DNA of 64,000 nucleotides, from NCBI GenBank assembly GCA_029582165.1, contig CM055872.1:47752195-47816194 (forward strand), in the 5' to 3' direction. Below the pieces are notes generated by a model, which saw only the letters and a list, made by a program, of their open reading frames with translations, was not told where the DNA came from and made no database searches. The position numbers and the translations under genes were made by a program. How positions within the stretch are numbered: position 1 is the stretch's first letter; every line of letters begins with the position of its first letter. Source of the DNA: Portulaca oleracea. Lineage: Eukaryota; Streptophyta; Magnoliopsida; Caryophyllales; Portulacaceae. This document shows positions 50,201 to 57,579 of this stretch, in pieces.

Positions 50201-50529
50201 ATAAATAAACATCACTTACATCTTCTTCCTCAACTTCAGATTCATCAGCATCACCTGCAGGTGATGCTTGAAGAACATGTCTCTGCACATCTGATTCCAT
50301 TGTCTCTTCCGACTTGGTGACTTTCTCTTGCTCACCATGACCCGTAGAACTATACGATGATGATGATTTGGCATTGAGATCTTCTGTTACTTGACTTTGC
50401 TTCTTACATTCAAGGCGCACGTCCTCCATACCACAGTGACCTGGACTCACAGAGGCAGCAAAATAATCAATTGCTTGATTTGAATTTCTGGTTGCACCTT
50501 GCACATCTGATGCACTCTTATCATCATCC
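30995..50529 (-). CDS. PHD-finger protein, AIPP2/PAIPP2-like, nine coding exons
   Basis: Exons (minus strand, high to low): 50529-50220, 39319-39234, 39122-38629, 38530-38060, 37990-37345, 37247-37017, 36905-36781, 33076-32673, 32077-30995. All introns are GT-AG and every junction keeps the frame. From the first in-frame ATG (50429-50427) the product is 1249 residues. The PHD finger spans exons 2-3: CDIC, CNRC, AEHTYC, CEEC. A SPOC-like domain typical of the family spans exons 6-8, with FPHKLVLDEV, ALYFFAKDID, ELLVFPSNQLP and WNSLFYMWGVFRR. The tail has QRYFFIVDS and SASLSLSLAFPF. Arabidopsis AIPP2/PAIPP2 are nuclear PHD proteins that bind H3K4-unmodified tails and act with the BAH protein AIPP3 and phosphatase CPL2. 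The N-terminus is shorter than expected, so an upstream coding exon may be missed. Confidence 0.9.
34229..35100. mobile_element. hAT-like MITE debris
   Basis: GCCCTGTTTGCAGCC at 34229 and the phrase GTTTGGCCTAGTTT repeated in both orientations (34449-34466, 34494-34506, 35025-35038, and inverted at 35070-35083) are typical ends of short hAT-like elements. The other outer end may lie near 36535. No target duplication is certain. Confidence 0.4.
35196..35240. repeat. (ATT)n microsatellite
   Basis: About fifteen uninterrupted ATT units inside the 3.7-kb intron. Confidence 0.95.
35605..36410. mobile_element. TIR element with captured leader-like sequence
   Basis: 806 bp flanked by the 9-bp duplication TTTTGAAAA (35596-35604 and 36411-36419). 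The arms share CTATTTTTTCTRATG and the preceding CTTAGGA/AATGTACT region in inverted orientation. The right end has the family-B-like AATAATACGAATTTTGG. Between the arms (about 35800-36230) is C/T-rich, unbiased sequence with ACCCTAG, like the 5' leader and first exon of a host gene. No protein family is recognised in it. Confidence 0.7.
39890..40440 (+). pseudogene. PDS5-like cohesin-factor fragment
   Basis: Sequence in several frames matches my recollection of plant PDS5, the cohesin-associated HEAT-repeat protein. Visible pieces are LIELLDKVGTLFP, SILSALGPLKGLLISEVLL, NVDVRVSHASCLSQFIQTT and VLETMAKARSYLVMLDLECD. Stops and frameshifts interrupt it (for example near 40120 and at 40428-40430). 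No introns are apparent between these pieces, so a retrocopy is possible. It runs antisense to the PHD gene within its largest intron. Confidence 0.65.
40441..40908 (+). other. Decayed sequence between the PDS5 fragment and an LTR
   Basis: Short open pieces such as SSIKQSMPIREEDPTVQ occur with stops between them. The last bases, CAGGGGAAGAA, look like a polypurine tract before the LTR at 40909. Probably the 3' end of a retrotransposon. Confidence 0.4.
40909..41316 (+). repeat. LTR, plus orientation
   Basis: Starts TGTTGCAATA after a purine tract and ends CCTACATCA. It matches the inverted copy at 41320-41683 along most of its length. Its last 100 bases hold three copies of CTAGGAATTGCTCG-type units. 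Confidence 0.75.
41320..41683 (-). repeat. LTR, minus orientation, head-to-head with the previous one
   Basis: On the plus strand it reads TGATGTAGG...TTGCATCA, the reverse of 40909-41316, separated from it by only AAT. On the minus strand GGGGGAGAA precedes it, a polypurine tract. A 35-bp unit containing AATATAAACCTAATACAAAA is duplicated in tandem at 41511-41580. Confidence 0.75.
42890..43880 (+). repeat. Candidate solo LTR
   Basis: Not coding. It has a U3-like stretch (AACTCCGATGGGTCTCAAAT, CTTACGGGCCTAAAACGGAG), an array of short inverted repeats (43212-43277), and a TATA box in AGTATAAATACC (43334-43345). A downstream T-rich leader contains AACCCTAATCAATGAAG. This is the layout of a Ty3-gypsy LTR. 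TG/CA ends and a target duplication were not resolved. Confidence 0.4.
43212..43277. repeat. Array of short inverted repeats before a TATA box
   Basis: Three units: GGAGACCG-CACCTA-CGGTCTCC (8-bp stems), then two weaker ones, ACCG-CACCTG-CGGT and ACCG-TACCTA-CGGT. It ends about 60 bp before AGTATAAATACC. Confidence 0.8.
44085..44097 (-). promoter_or_regulatory. Primer-binding site, initiator tRNA-Met type
   Basis: On the minus strand it reads TGGTATTAGAGCC, one base different from the usual TGGTATCAGAGCC, three bases inside the LTR at 44101. Confidence 0.75.
44101..44290 (-). repeat. 5' LTR fragment of the minus-strand element
   Basis: Similar to 41320-41510 (TGATGTARGACGC, TCTCACA, CAAATTAATCATCCAAGTTTG, ACATAAAG). 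Similarity fades by about 44290. Confidence 0.7.
44410..44530. repeat. Tandem repeats of about 24 bp
   Basis: About five copies of GAGTGAACAATTATGTTATT with drift toward GTGAACAACTATGCTATT. Confidence 0.85.
44531..46407. other. Intron interior without recognised features
   Basis: AT-rich sequence with A/T homopolymer runs near 45178-45232. No coding or repeat signal on either strand could be supported. Confidence 0.5.
46416..47025. mobile_element. hAT-type MITE 1
   Basis: 610 bp. The ends TAGGGATGGCAATC and, inverted, TAGGGATGACCATG match at most of the first 14 bases. 8-bp flanks CCGTGACA and CAGTGACA differ at one base. The interior is rich in TCCGATTA and GGAGGTGGACC phrases in both orientations. 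8-bp duplications and TAGGG ends are typical of plant hAT MITEs. Confidence 0.8.
47411..48021. mobile_element. hAT-type MITE 2
   Basis: 611 bp. The ends are TAGGGTTGACCAAT and, inverted, TAGGGGTGAGCAAA, with a shared inner GTACCC/GGGTAC block. The flanks are TTCATAAC and TTCACAAC, one base different. The interior carries many GGATCCAA and ACTAGATCC phrases. No ORF. Confidence 0.8.
48170..48960 (-). pseudogene. LINE ORF2 C-terminal remnant
   Basis: On the minus strand a zf-RVT-like piece, EEYVDHLLIHYSWVSSLWH, and neighbouring fragments in shifted frames resemble the end of plant LINE ORF2. No RT, tail or target duplication was resolved. Confidence 0.5.
48961..50219. other. Right end of the large intron
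   Basis: No element or gene is recognised. It contains a C-run followed by an A-run at 49977-50001. The last bases on the minus-strand side form the splice donor of the first coding exon. Confidence 0.5.
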
Positions 50530-51462
50530 CTGCCAGAGCAAGCAACCACTAATAAGTCATTATCATTTCTACTACACGAAACATTATCGTTATCATTTTA
50601 TATACTTTTCTGGTCATTCAAGCGATGAAAATGATTTTTTTTTTGGGGGGGGGGGGGGATTGAATATCCATTGACAGTTCACAAAGGGGCAACCTCAACT
50701 TGATACCCTCATGTGCGTAGTACTTGCAAGATGTCCTTGAATGCATACTACTTTCTATAAATATTGTAAGACAAGCATAGCTAAGTAGAATGCTTGAATA
50801 ACAGAGAGCCAACCAGTTGTAGTGGTTTCTATTCTTGGCAGATGGCACTATAATCCTCACCAGCATCAGTTCCCCAGCGGATGTAAACCAAAATTATCAT
50901 CATTATTGAAACCCAATACAGCTTGATTGTGACCAGTGGTGGATCAAGGATTTCAAGCAAGTTGTGTCAATAATAAACCACACATCATTTAAAAATTCAT
51001 CATTAGCAATGACGACAAAATTACATAACTAGTACCATGGCTACAATTAAACCACTAAATCAATAACTCAGAAATTAAATCTACACATCTCGAACATAAT
51101 ACATAGAGTCCCCTCTCCCATCAACACATTCTCAACAACATAAATGAAACTAAGAATAACAGCTCCACAATAAATTGACAACTGAGAGATTAAAGATGAG
51201 GAAAATCAAGAATGGAGCTCAAGAGCTTTTGCCATTGAGGAAGTTAACAACTTGGCAAATTGTGACAATCAACCTAAATTCTGACAAACAACGAATTGAA
51301 GCAAATCCCGTTAATTTCAGCAACTAATTAGCATTTTTTATGCAAATCTATGAAAAACGAATCACAAGTTACAACAAATTGAATGGGATGAAATAGAAAT
51401 TACAAAAAACGAGTAGAACAAATTGATGCAAAGAAAAAAGTTGGAATTTGGAATGAAACAAA

Positions 51463-51620
51463 CCTGAGTTTGAGAGTAAGAGCCAAATAGATTGAGAAAA
51501 ATAACGATAGCCAGAGGCCCCAGATAGGCGTGTGCGTTGTGGATTAGGGTTTTGATTTGAGTTGGTCTTTGAGAGGAATAGATTCACAATCGTAGAACCA
51601 GACACTATGAGAGCCGATGA
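51463..51620 (-). other. Probable 5' untranslated exon of the PHD gene
   Basis: On the minus strand a C/T-rich leader with AAACCCTAATCC ends ACTCAG before GTTTGT, a usable donor that can join the acceptor CTCTGGCAG at 50538-50530. The frame that would join the next exon holds a TGA and no ATG, so this exon would be untranslated. The transcription start is a guess. Confidence 0.5.
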
Positions 51621-51789
51621 AGAGGTTTCGCCCTTTTTTTTTAATTTTATTTAATAATTAAAGTAACAAAAAACAATATATTGAATGTTGGCTTAACGAA
51701 GAAAATTCACAGGGGCGTTCCCCTCCGACTCGAGCGCGGACAAACTGAAACAATAGGTGACACAAAATATTTTATAGGCAGTATTATTA

Positions 51790-52193
51790 GAAAGGATCTT
51801 TGGACATTAATAATACCAGCTTTTGGGATATTTGATACTAATAATATATACTATTTTCTTGGACACTAATAATATCAACTATCAACCTATTTTTCCTCAA
51901 CACTACACCATCAATCTGGTATGGTTTGACTCATAGAAAGATGACGTGGCTCCATAATGTACATGGAAGGCAAAGTTTGTGTAGAAAATGTCACGTGGAC
52001 ACTAATTTGTCTTCCATGTCACACATTATGGAGTCACGTCACCTTTCCATGAGTCAAAATCATACCAAATCAATGGTGCAATGTTGGTGGAAAATAGATC
52101 GATAGTTGGTACTGTTAGTGTCCAAGAAAGAGGTTGAATTATTAGTATCCAATACCCCCAAAGTTGGTATCATTGACGTCTAAAAATCCTATT
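51790..52193. mobile_element. Foldback MITE, family D
   Basis: About 404 bp with inverted repeats of about 140 bp (AGGATCTTTGGACATTAATA against AGGATTTTTAGACGTCAATG). TTGGA or TTGAT phrases recur at about 51800, 51832 and 51860. CACGTGGACACTAATTTG lies near the centre. No target duplication was resolved. Confidence 0.75.
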
Positions 52194-52717
52194 GGAAATT
52201 ACATTTTTAAAATTGATTTCGCAGCACCCTATATTCTACGTTAAGTATTTTAAGAAAGATGGTCCGAGGAGACCTGGATGGAATCCAGCGATGCCTATGA
52301 AAATTATCAAAATGTTCTTGAATTTGAACGATTACTATTAAATTACAAAATTTTCCCTCCCCCTGAATTTAGACTGATCATTCATGTTTTTTTAATCTTA
52401 TAGTATGTGTTGTCGGGACGATGATGAGTAATGACAATGAATGCATAAAAGAGATTTAGGGAAACTTTGCACCTAAAAGACTCTAATCTTTCAACATGTT
52501 GGAAAGAATGCTATGAGAAGCACAAAGGCAAAGAATATTGCACCCCTAATGGCTTTGGCTCCTATCATTGTGATTGCTTTTATGATTGTTGATCAACCCT
52601 TTTTTTCACTTAATAATAATAATCAAGTTTAAGTAGTAGCTCTAATATTATGTTTGTCTGTTATTTAGTTTCATAAATTAGTAAAGAAAAAAATTACAAT
52701 CAATTTCTTCAAAAATA

Positions 52718-53092
52718 GGGAAATTTTTCTAATAATACAAATTTTTGGCCATACAAGACTAAATAATACGAACTTTTGATTTGTTGATAAATAATACGAA
52801 CTTTAACCCCATGTTGCTCTGAACAGTACGCCAGTGATCGAGTTAAGTTGAACTTAATTCGGCGGCGGATGACGTGGCGGCGGAGAAGGTGTGACTGGGC
52901 TTGAGTTTTGGGGGGTTCGTCACACCTTTTTCGCCGCCACGTTATCCGCCGCCGAGTTAAGTTAACTAACTCGGTAGCGTACTGTTCAGAGCAACATGGG
53001 GTTAAAGTTCGTATTATTTATCACCAAATCAAAAGTTCGTATTATTTAATCTTATATGGCCAAAAGTTCGTGTTATTAGAATCCAATTTCCC
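52718..53092. mobile_element. Foldback MITE, family B copy 3
   Basis: 375 bp with the perfect 9-bp duplication TCAAAAATA (52709-52717 and 53093-53101). Almost the whole element is one inverted repeat with a loop of about 40 bases around GGGCTTGAGTTTTGG. AATAATAC phrases at 52731, 52762 and 52790 are spaced 31 and 28 bp. The ends match the Pack element at 26925-28286. Confidence 0.92.
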
Positions 53093-53101
53093 TCAAAAAT
53101 A

Positions 53102-53958
53102 TGAACAAAAGTTACAAAAAGGCAAGCTTATATTAACAAGTTGGTGAATATCTAAATGTGTGTGTTGAATATCATAGCTAAACCGTCTTGACTCTGACCT
53201 GAAGGATGAGACGAATATTTCTCTTAAACATGGACTATACTTCCTCATTGGCTTCTATGTCAATCCTCCTACAAAGATTGACATAATAAACAAGCAAAAA
53301 TGTTCAGCAAAAACAAACTGTTGAGCAAGCTAGTTTGATTTGCTTTGACGATTGAAACCAAATTCAAGGAGAGATGGGCAATTTTGCAATTAGATAATAA
53401 TCATTCTAATTAAAGTAGGGCATTTCAATAATTTTCTTAGGGCCTTGCTGGATTCCGTCAGGTTCACGTCGGATTGTCCCATTAAAATACTTATTGTAAA
53501 ATGTAGGGCACCACAAACTGAATTTTAAAAATTTGGTCCCCTAATAATACTTTACACAAAATAGAGAGTACCTAGGAATCGATTTTTGGATATATTTAGG
53601 TTGAATAAAATTTTACAAAATATTGGCTGGTAAAATATAGAGAAAACATGTAAATTTTCAAAATATATAATGTATAACAAACACCCACATTACACATTAT
53701 TCAAATTATTCAACTTTTCCAAAATAGTACACAATTTTCCAACATTTTACCAATCAATAATTACTACAAATTATATAACTTAAATCTACCATCAAAAGGA
53801 CACACATACACTAAATTTTTTACCTATCTAACATTCAATATCCTTGGGAGATCAAAGTTCTGTCGAAAAATATCCAAGATTCCTCTCTCACCTATCTTAT
53901 ATTTTCAAGCAAGATAATTGAGTTGCTAATTGGTTATCAAAGTTACATCTTACTCTTA
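53102..53958. other. Intergenic DNA
   Basis: AT-rich. The stretches 53430-53600 and 52200-52360 share phrases in opposite orientation (GGAATCCAGC..., TAAAATGTAGGGCACC against GCACCCTATATTCTACG), so the family-B MITE may sit inside an older inverted-repeat element. No gene. Confidence 0.45.
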
Positions 53959-56900
53959 TGTAATAACCCATCACTAACATGCCTGGTATAACTAAATTAA
54001 TTAATGAGATTAAATTAACTAAATCGTGCATTTCAATTCAGTTAACCGTTTGTGGTTTTGCAACACTCGAGCAGTTTAGCAACCGTCATGCAACAAATTG
54101 ATATTTTATATAAATTATTTATGTGGTAACTTCGACAATTCACTTTACTCTCAGAATATTAGGGGTACTTTATTGGGTTAAATTTGTCAAACCGACTGAT
54201 TGGTCGGTACTATTAATATTTTTATTGTTATCATACTTTTTTTATTATCATTTTACAATTTATTTAAATTTCAAATTTATCTCACTATTCCATTTTATTT
54301 TTTTTAAAGTCTCATTGTTATTTCAATTTATAAAGTTTTATTCCAAGATTTTAAACTAGTATTATTGAGATTTTGTAAGAATAATATTAGTAAGGGATAT
54401 TGGATGATAATATACAGACCTTTGGGGGTATTGGATTGTAATATACCGACCTTTACTATTGGACAACAATATCTCTGTCCTTTATACTTGGGTGAGATTA
54501 TTATACCAATAGTGGCTAAGGGGGTGGTAACTGGTTAACTAGTCTCTGTTATGACGTGACAGGCGGAGGGAAAATAACCGAACCTTGCCCAGTAACCTTG
54601 TTAACCCCTTCGTTTTTCTTACTAACCCACGTTAAAAAAGATCGCCCTTAACACAGTGACTAACAAGGTGGTGAACCGGTCTTCGTATTGACGTAACACA
54701 CAACCAACCAATATCTTGTAATGTGGGTAAGTGAGAAAAACTAAGTGGTTAATGGGATAATTGGCCTGTGACAATTTTTTTCCCTTCGCCAGCCACGTTA
54801 GCGCACATGGAGACGGGTTCACTACCCCCTTAGTTATTGTTGGTATAATAATGTCACCTAGGTATAAAGGTTAGGGATATTACTGTCCAATAATAAAGCT
54901 TGGTATATTACAATCCAACACCCCCAAAGATATCATCGAATTTTCCTATTAGTAAAGGGAGAAAAGTTGTAATTTTAGTTTTTGTTAGTTTTTGTTTTGG
55001 GCCTTTCTACCGAAACCCCAAGTAAAAAACCACTCATTTTATTTTCCAACAACTAAACAACCTAGACCTTACCCCTCTGCCCCTCGACCCTTTGCCCGTT
55101 GTCTCTCTCTCTCGGCTCTCTTCCACCCAGCACACCACCACCAACCACCTGTAGTGGCCGCCGTTAGTAGGGCCCTGATGCAACCCCAACAAGACCTGTT
55201 AAAACCCTATCTAGGCTCGACGCACACCACTATCTCACTCCCGCTTCATGGACCTGCTGATGCATGTCGCCCGTCTAGAGGTTGCACCAACGCCACCCCA
55301 TCAGCTACCATCTTCATCTCTCATCCTTCCTCTTGTTCAATTGTTCCTCATTTGGGCCTTCTCCTCCTCCCTCTCCATTAAAAGTAAACTCTAATTTAAT
55401 TGTTCCAAATCAGATTTCTCACATTTATTTATGAAATTGATTGTTCTCATTGTTTATTTTAGTTATTAAGTGTGGTTTTAAGTTGGTTTACTTTGGATGG
55501 GAATCGAAGATGAATTGGTGAAATTTGGTGTTTAATTGTTGAGTAGTGTTGGATTGAGGTAGCTTTTGATTTTGTATGTTATTTCTATGGCCCAATATAC
55601 ATTTGAATTAAAGTCTTGAGCAGTAGGCTGTCAAGCATGTAGGATTACTAAGGTTTAATTGAGTTAATTTGTGAGAAATTTGTATAAAGAGATGAGTCAA
55701 TGGTGGGATGGAACAATGGAGTTCAATTGATGTTTTATGGGAAAGATCTTGCCTAAAATAGTGTTATCGTTGAATGTGGAATGTGAGTCTAGCTGCATGC
55801 TCAAACTATCTAGGCTCTGTATGATTGATTAATGCAGGAGTATTATTTGACCTAGTAATTCGTGGAATATTGGTTCCAACTTCAATGGCTTCTAAGGTTT
55901 AGATCAAGTTGGCATCTTAGTTACTATTATTCTATAGATGTCATTTAAGTTAAGATTATGACCCCTAAAATGTCAAATTGTTCGGCTAATGCTTGATTGA
56001 TGATGAATTAGCCAAAAAAAGTCATCATGTCTATTTGTAATATGAAGTTGAATTGCCAAATTGAATTCAAGTCTTGTGTTTAAACCTTACCGGGATAATT
56101 GAGATGCCCTAGGACCAAAATAATTATGTGGGTTAGTCTTAACCCAAGTAACAATGGTTTTATTTTGGGTGACATGATTACATACGTGATTAAGATAGTA
56201 AGTTTGTGGACATTTTAAGGTATCAAATGGAGAGGTCTCGGGACCATTTTCTGCTTTATTGGCCAAGCAAGGAAGGCTTCAACGATCAAGGACTTGGAGG
56301 TGCAATTCTCTTTGGGTTGGGGTGCACCACCATCAATCTCAGTCATCCTTTGAGTAGCCGCCCAATCGCACACTTTCCGAATTTTCAGCCAAATTGGGGG
56401 TTTCAAGGGACTGCACGATTGCGCTATCTACAAAATACGAAGATCATTCGTTACTCTCTCTTTTTTTGAGTTATCTTAATGTTCCTTGTAATGACCTCTT
56501 TACCCCCCACTAATGTATATCTGAATACCTCCTAAGCTAGGTTATTTGTAATGGATGCATCTTAGCCATTGATTATAATATCTTGGGTTGTTTTCGACCA
56601 TTGGATTTGAGTTATGTCTTTCTTGGGGAAGGCCCTAGCCCTTTGTCGTTTAACTCAGGCATTGCGAAGAAAGACCTCAACTTTTGATGAATAATGAACG
56701 ATATTTTTGAGACCAACTCAAACTCTCTTCAAAATCTTATTACTTTATTCGAATTTGCATGATTTGGTGGTGCTATAAGTCATTCCTTTATTGATCATGT
56801 GGTGATTATTCTTTATCAAGATCATGGTGAGATGTTCAGTTCTTGGGTGGTGACTATCTTTATCCCAAGATCATATTATTGGTGATTCAAGGTGTTTATT

Positions 56901-57038
56901 GGCGTTTGATGTTGTATTGATTATGTTTTCAAGGTTATTGCAAGATCTCCCCACTTCTCTACAAGTTTTCTTCATTTCTATGGGTTTGATGTTGAACCAA
57001 GCATAACAATCCTCAATCCCCTTCTCCCACTATTGACA
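53959..57038 (+). repeat. Candidate 5' LTR of a chromovirus-like element
   Basis: Possible start TGTAATAACCC and end TATTGACA, nine bases before a primer site for initiator tRNA-Met. The length (about 2.5 kb without the nested MITE) and the TGTAAT start fit long chromovirus LTRs. No second LTR is in the window, so the start is uncertain. Confidence 0.4.
54394..54946. mobile_element. Foldback MITE, family C (Mutator-like)
   Basis: 553 bp, flanked by the perfect 9-bp duplication TATTAGTAA (54385-54393 and 54947-54955). The long arms start GGGATATTGGATGATAATAT. TTGGA phrases at 54400, 54431 and 54459 are spaced 31 and 28 bp. The interior has GTTAACTAGTC-type sequence and no clear ORF. Confidence 0.9.
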
Positions 57039-57047
57039 CGCTCCATT

Positions 57048-57059
57048 TGGTATCAGCGC
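57048..57059 (+). promoter_or_regulatory. Primer-binding site, initiator tRNA-Met type
   Basis: TGGTATCAGCGC, one base from the usual TGGTATCAGAGC, upstream of the gag region. Confidence 0.7.
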
Positions 57060-57579
57060 ATCTAGGTTTTTCTATTGATTGAGGTGTTTCTCTATTGATC
57101 AATTTTGGATTCGTGTACATTTTTGGGGATTTCCAATTGTTGCTATGTTTTTGGGGTTTATTCCTCTGTTTTTGCAATATTGGGAGTTGAATATTTGAAG
57201 TATATGACTGTGTGTGTTGTTGAGATTGTTGGTAGTTGATAGTATTGGGTGACATTGTTGGTTTGGTTGTGAATGAACATATTGGTGACCCTCATTCCCA
57301 ATGAATATTGAAATTTGTTGCGTTGGATTGAGATTGTTGGGTGATTGATTGGGATATTGGGATCATTGGAGACTTGGAGTGGTTGGTTTTTGTGTGTGAT
57401 TGTTGTGAAAGGTGAATCGTCTCTATTTGATTGGTAATGCTCTATTTGTGGTATTATTATCTCTCTATTGTGCATTAAACTACAAAGAACCCCTAACTTG
57501 AACACAAGCCTAGCCACAAAGAACCCCAAACTCCAAAAATTTCTCCAAGCACAATCCATCCCGTACTTATCCTCTTGAT

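Larger units (their letters stand above)
39320..50219 (-). other. 10.9-kb intron of the PHD gene, filled with insertions
   Basis: Donor GTAAGT at 50219-50214 and acceptor GGGACAG at 39326-39320 (minus strand). The junction lies directly before the first PHD cysteine (EEED then VKVCDIC). Inside are a PDS5-like pseudogene, head-to-head LTRs, a decayed retrotransposon, a candidate solo LTR, two hAT MITEs and a LINE remnant. It makes up more than half of the gene's length. Confidence 0.85.

Noticed and set aside
51369..51605. Possible coding first exon of the PHD gene
   Set aside because: The frame that would join the next exon contains a TGA and no ATG, so it was kept only as a likely untranslated exon.
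54992..55381. 129-codon open frame, Pro/Ser/His-rich
   Set aside because: C/T-rich leader-like sequence inside a candidate LTR; composition alone keeps it open, and no family is recognised.
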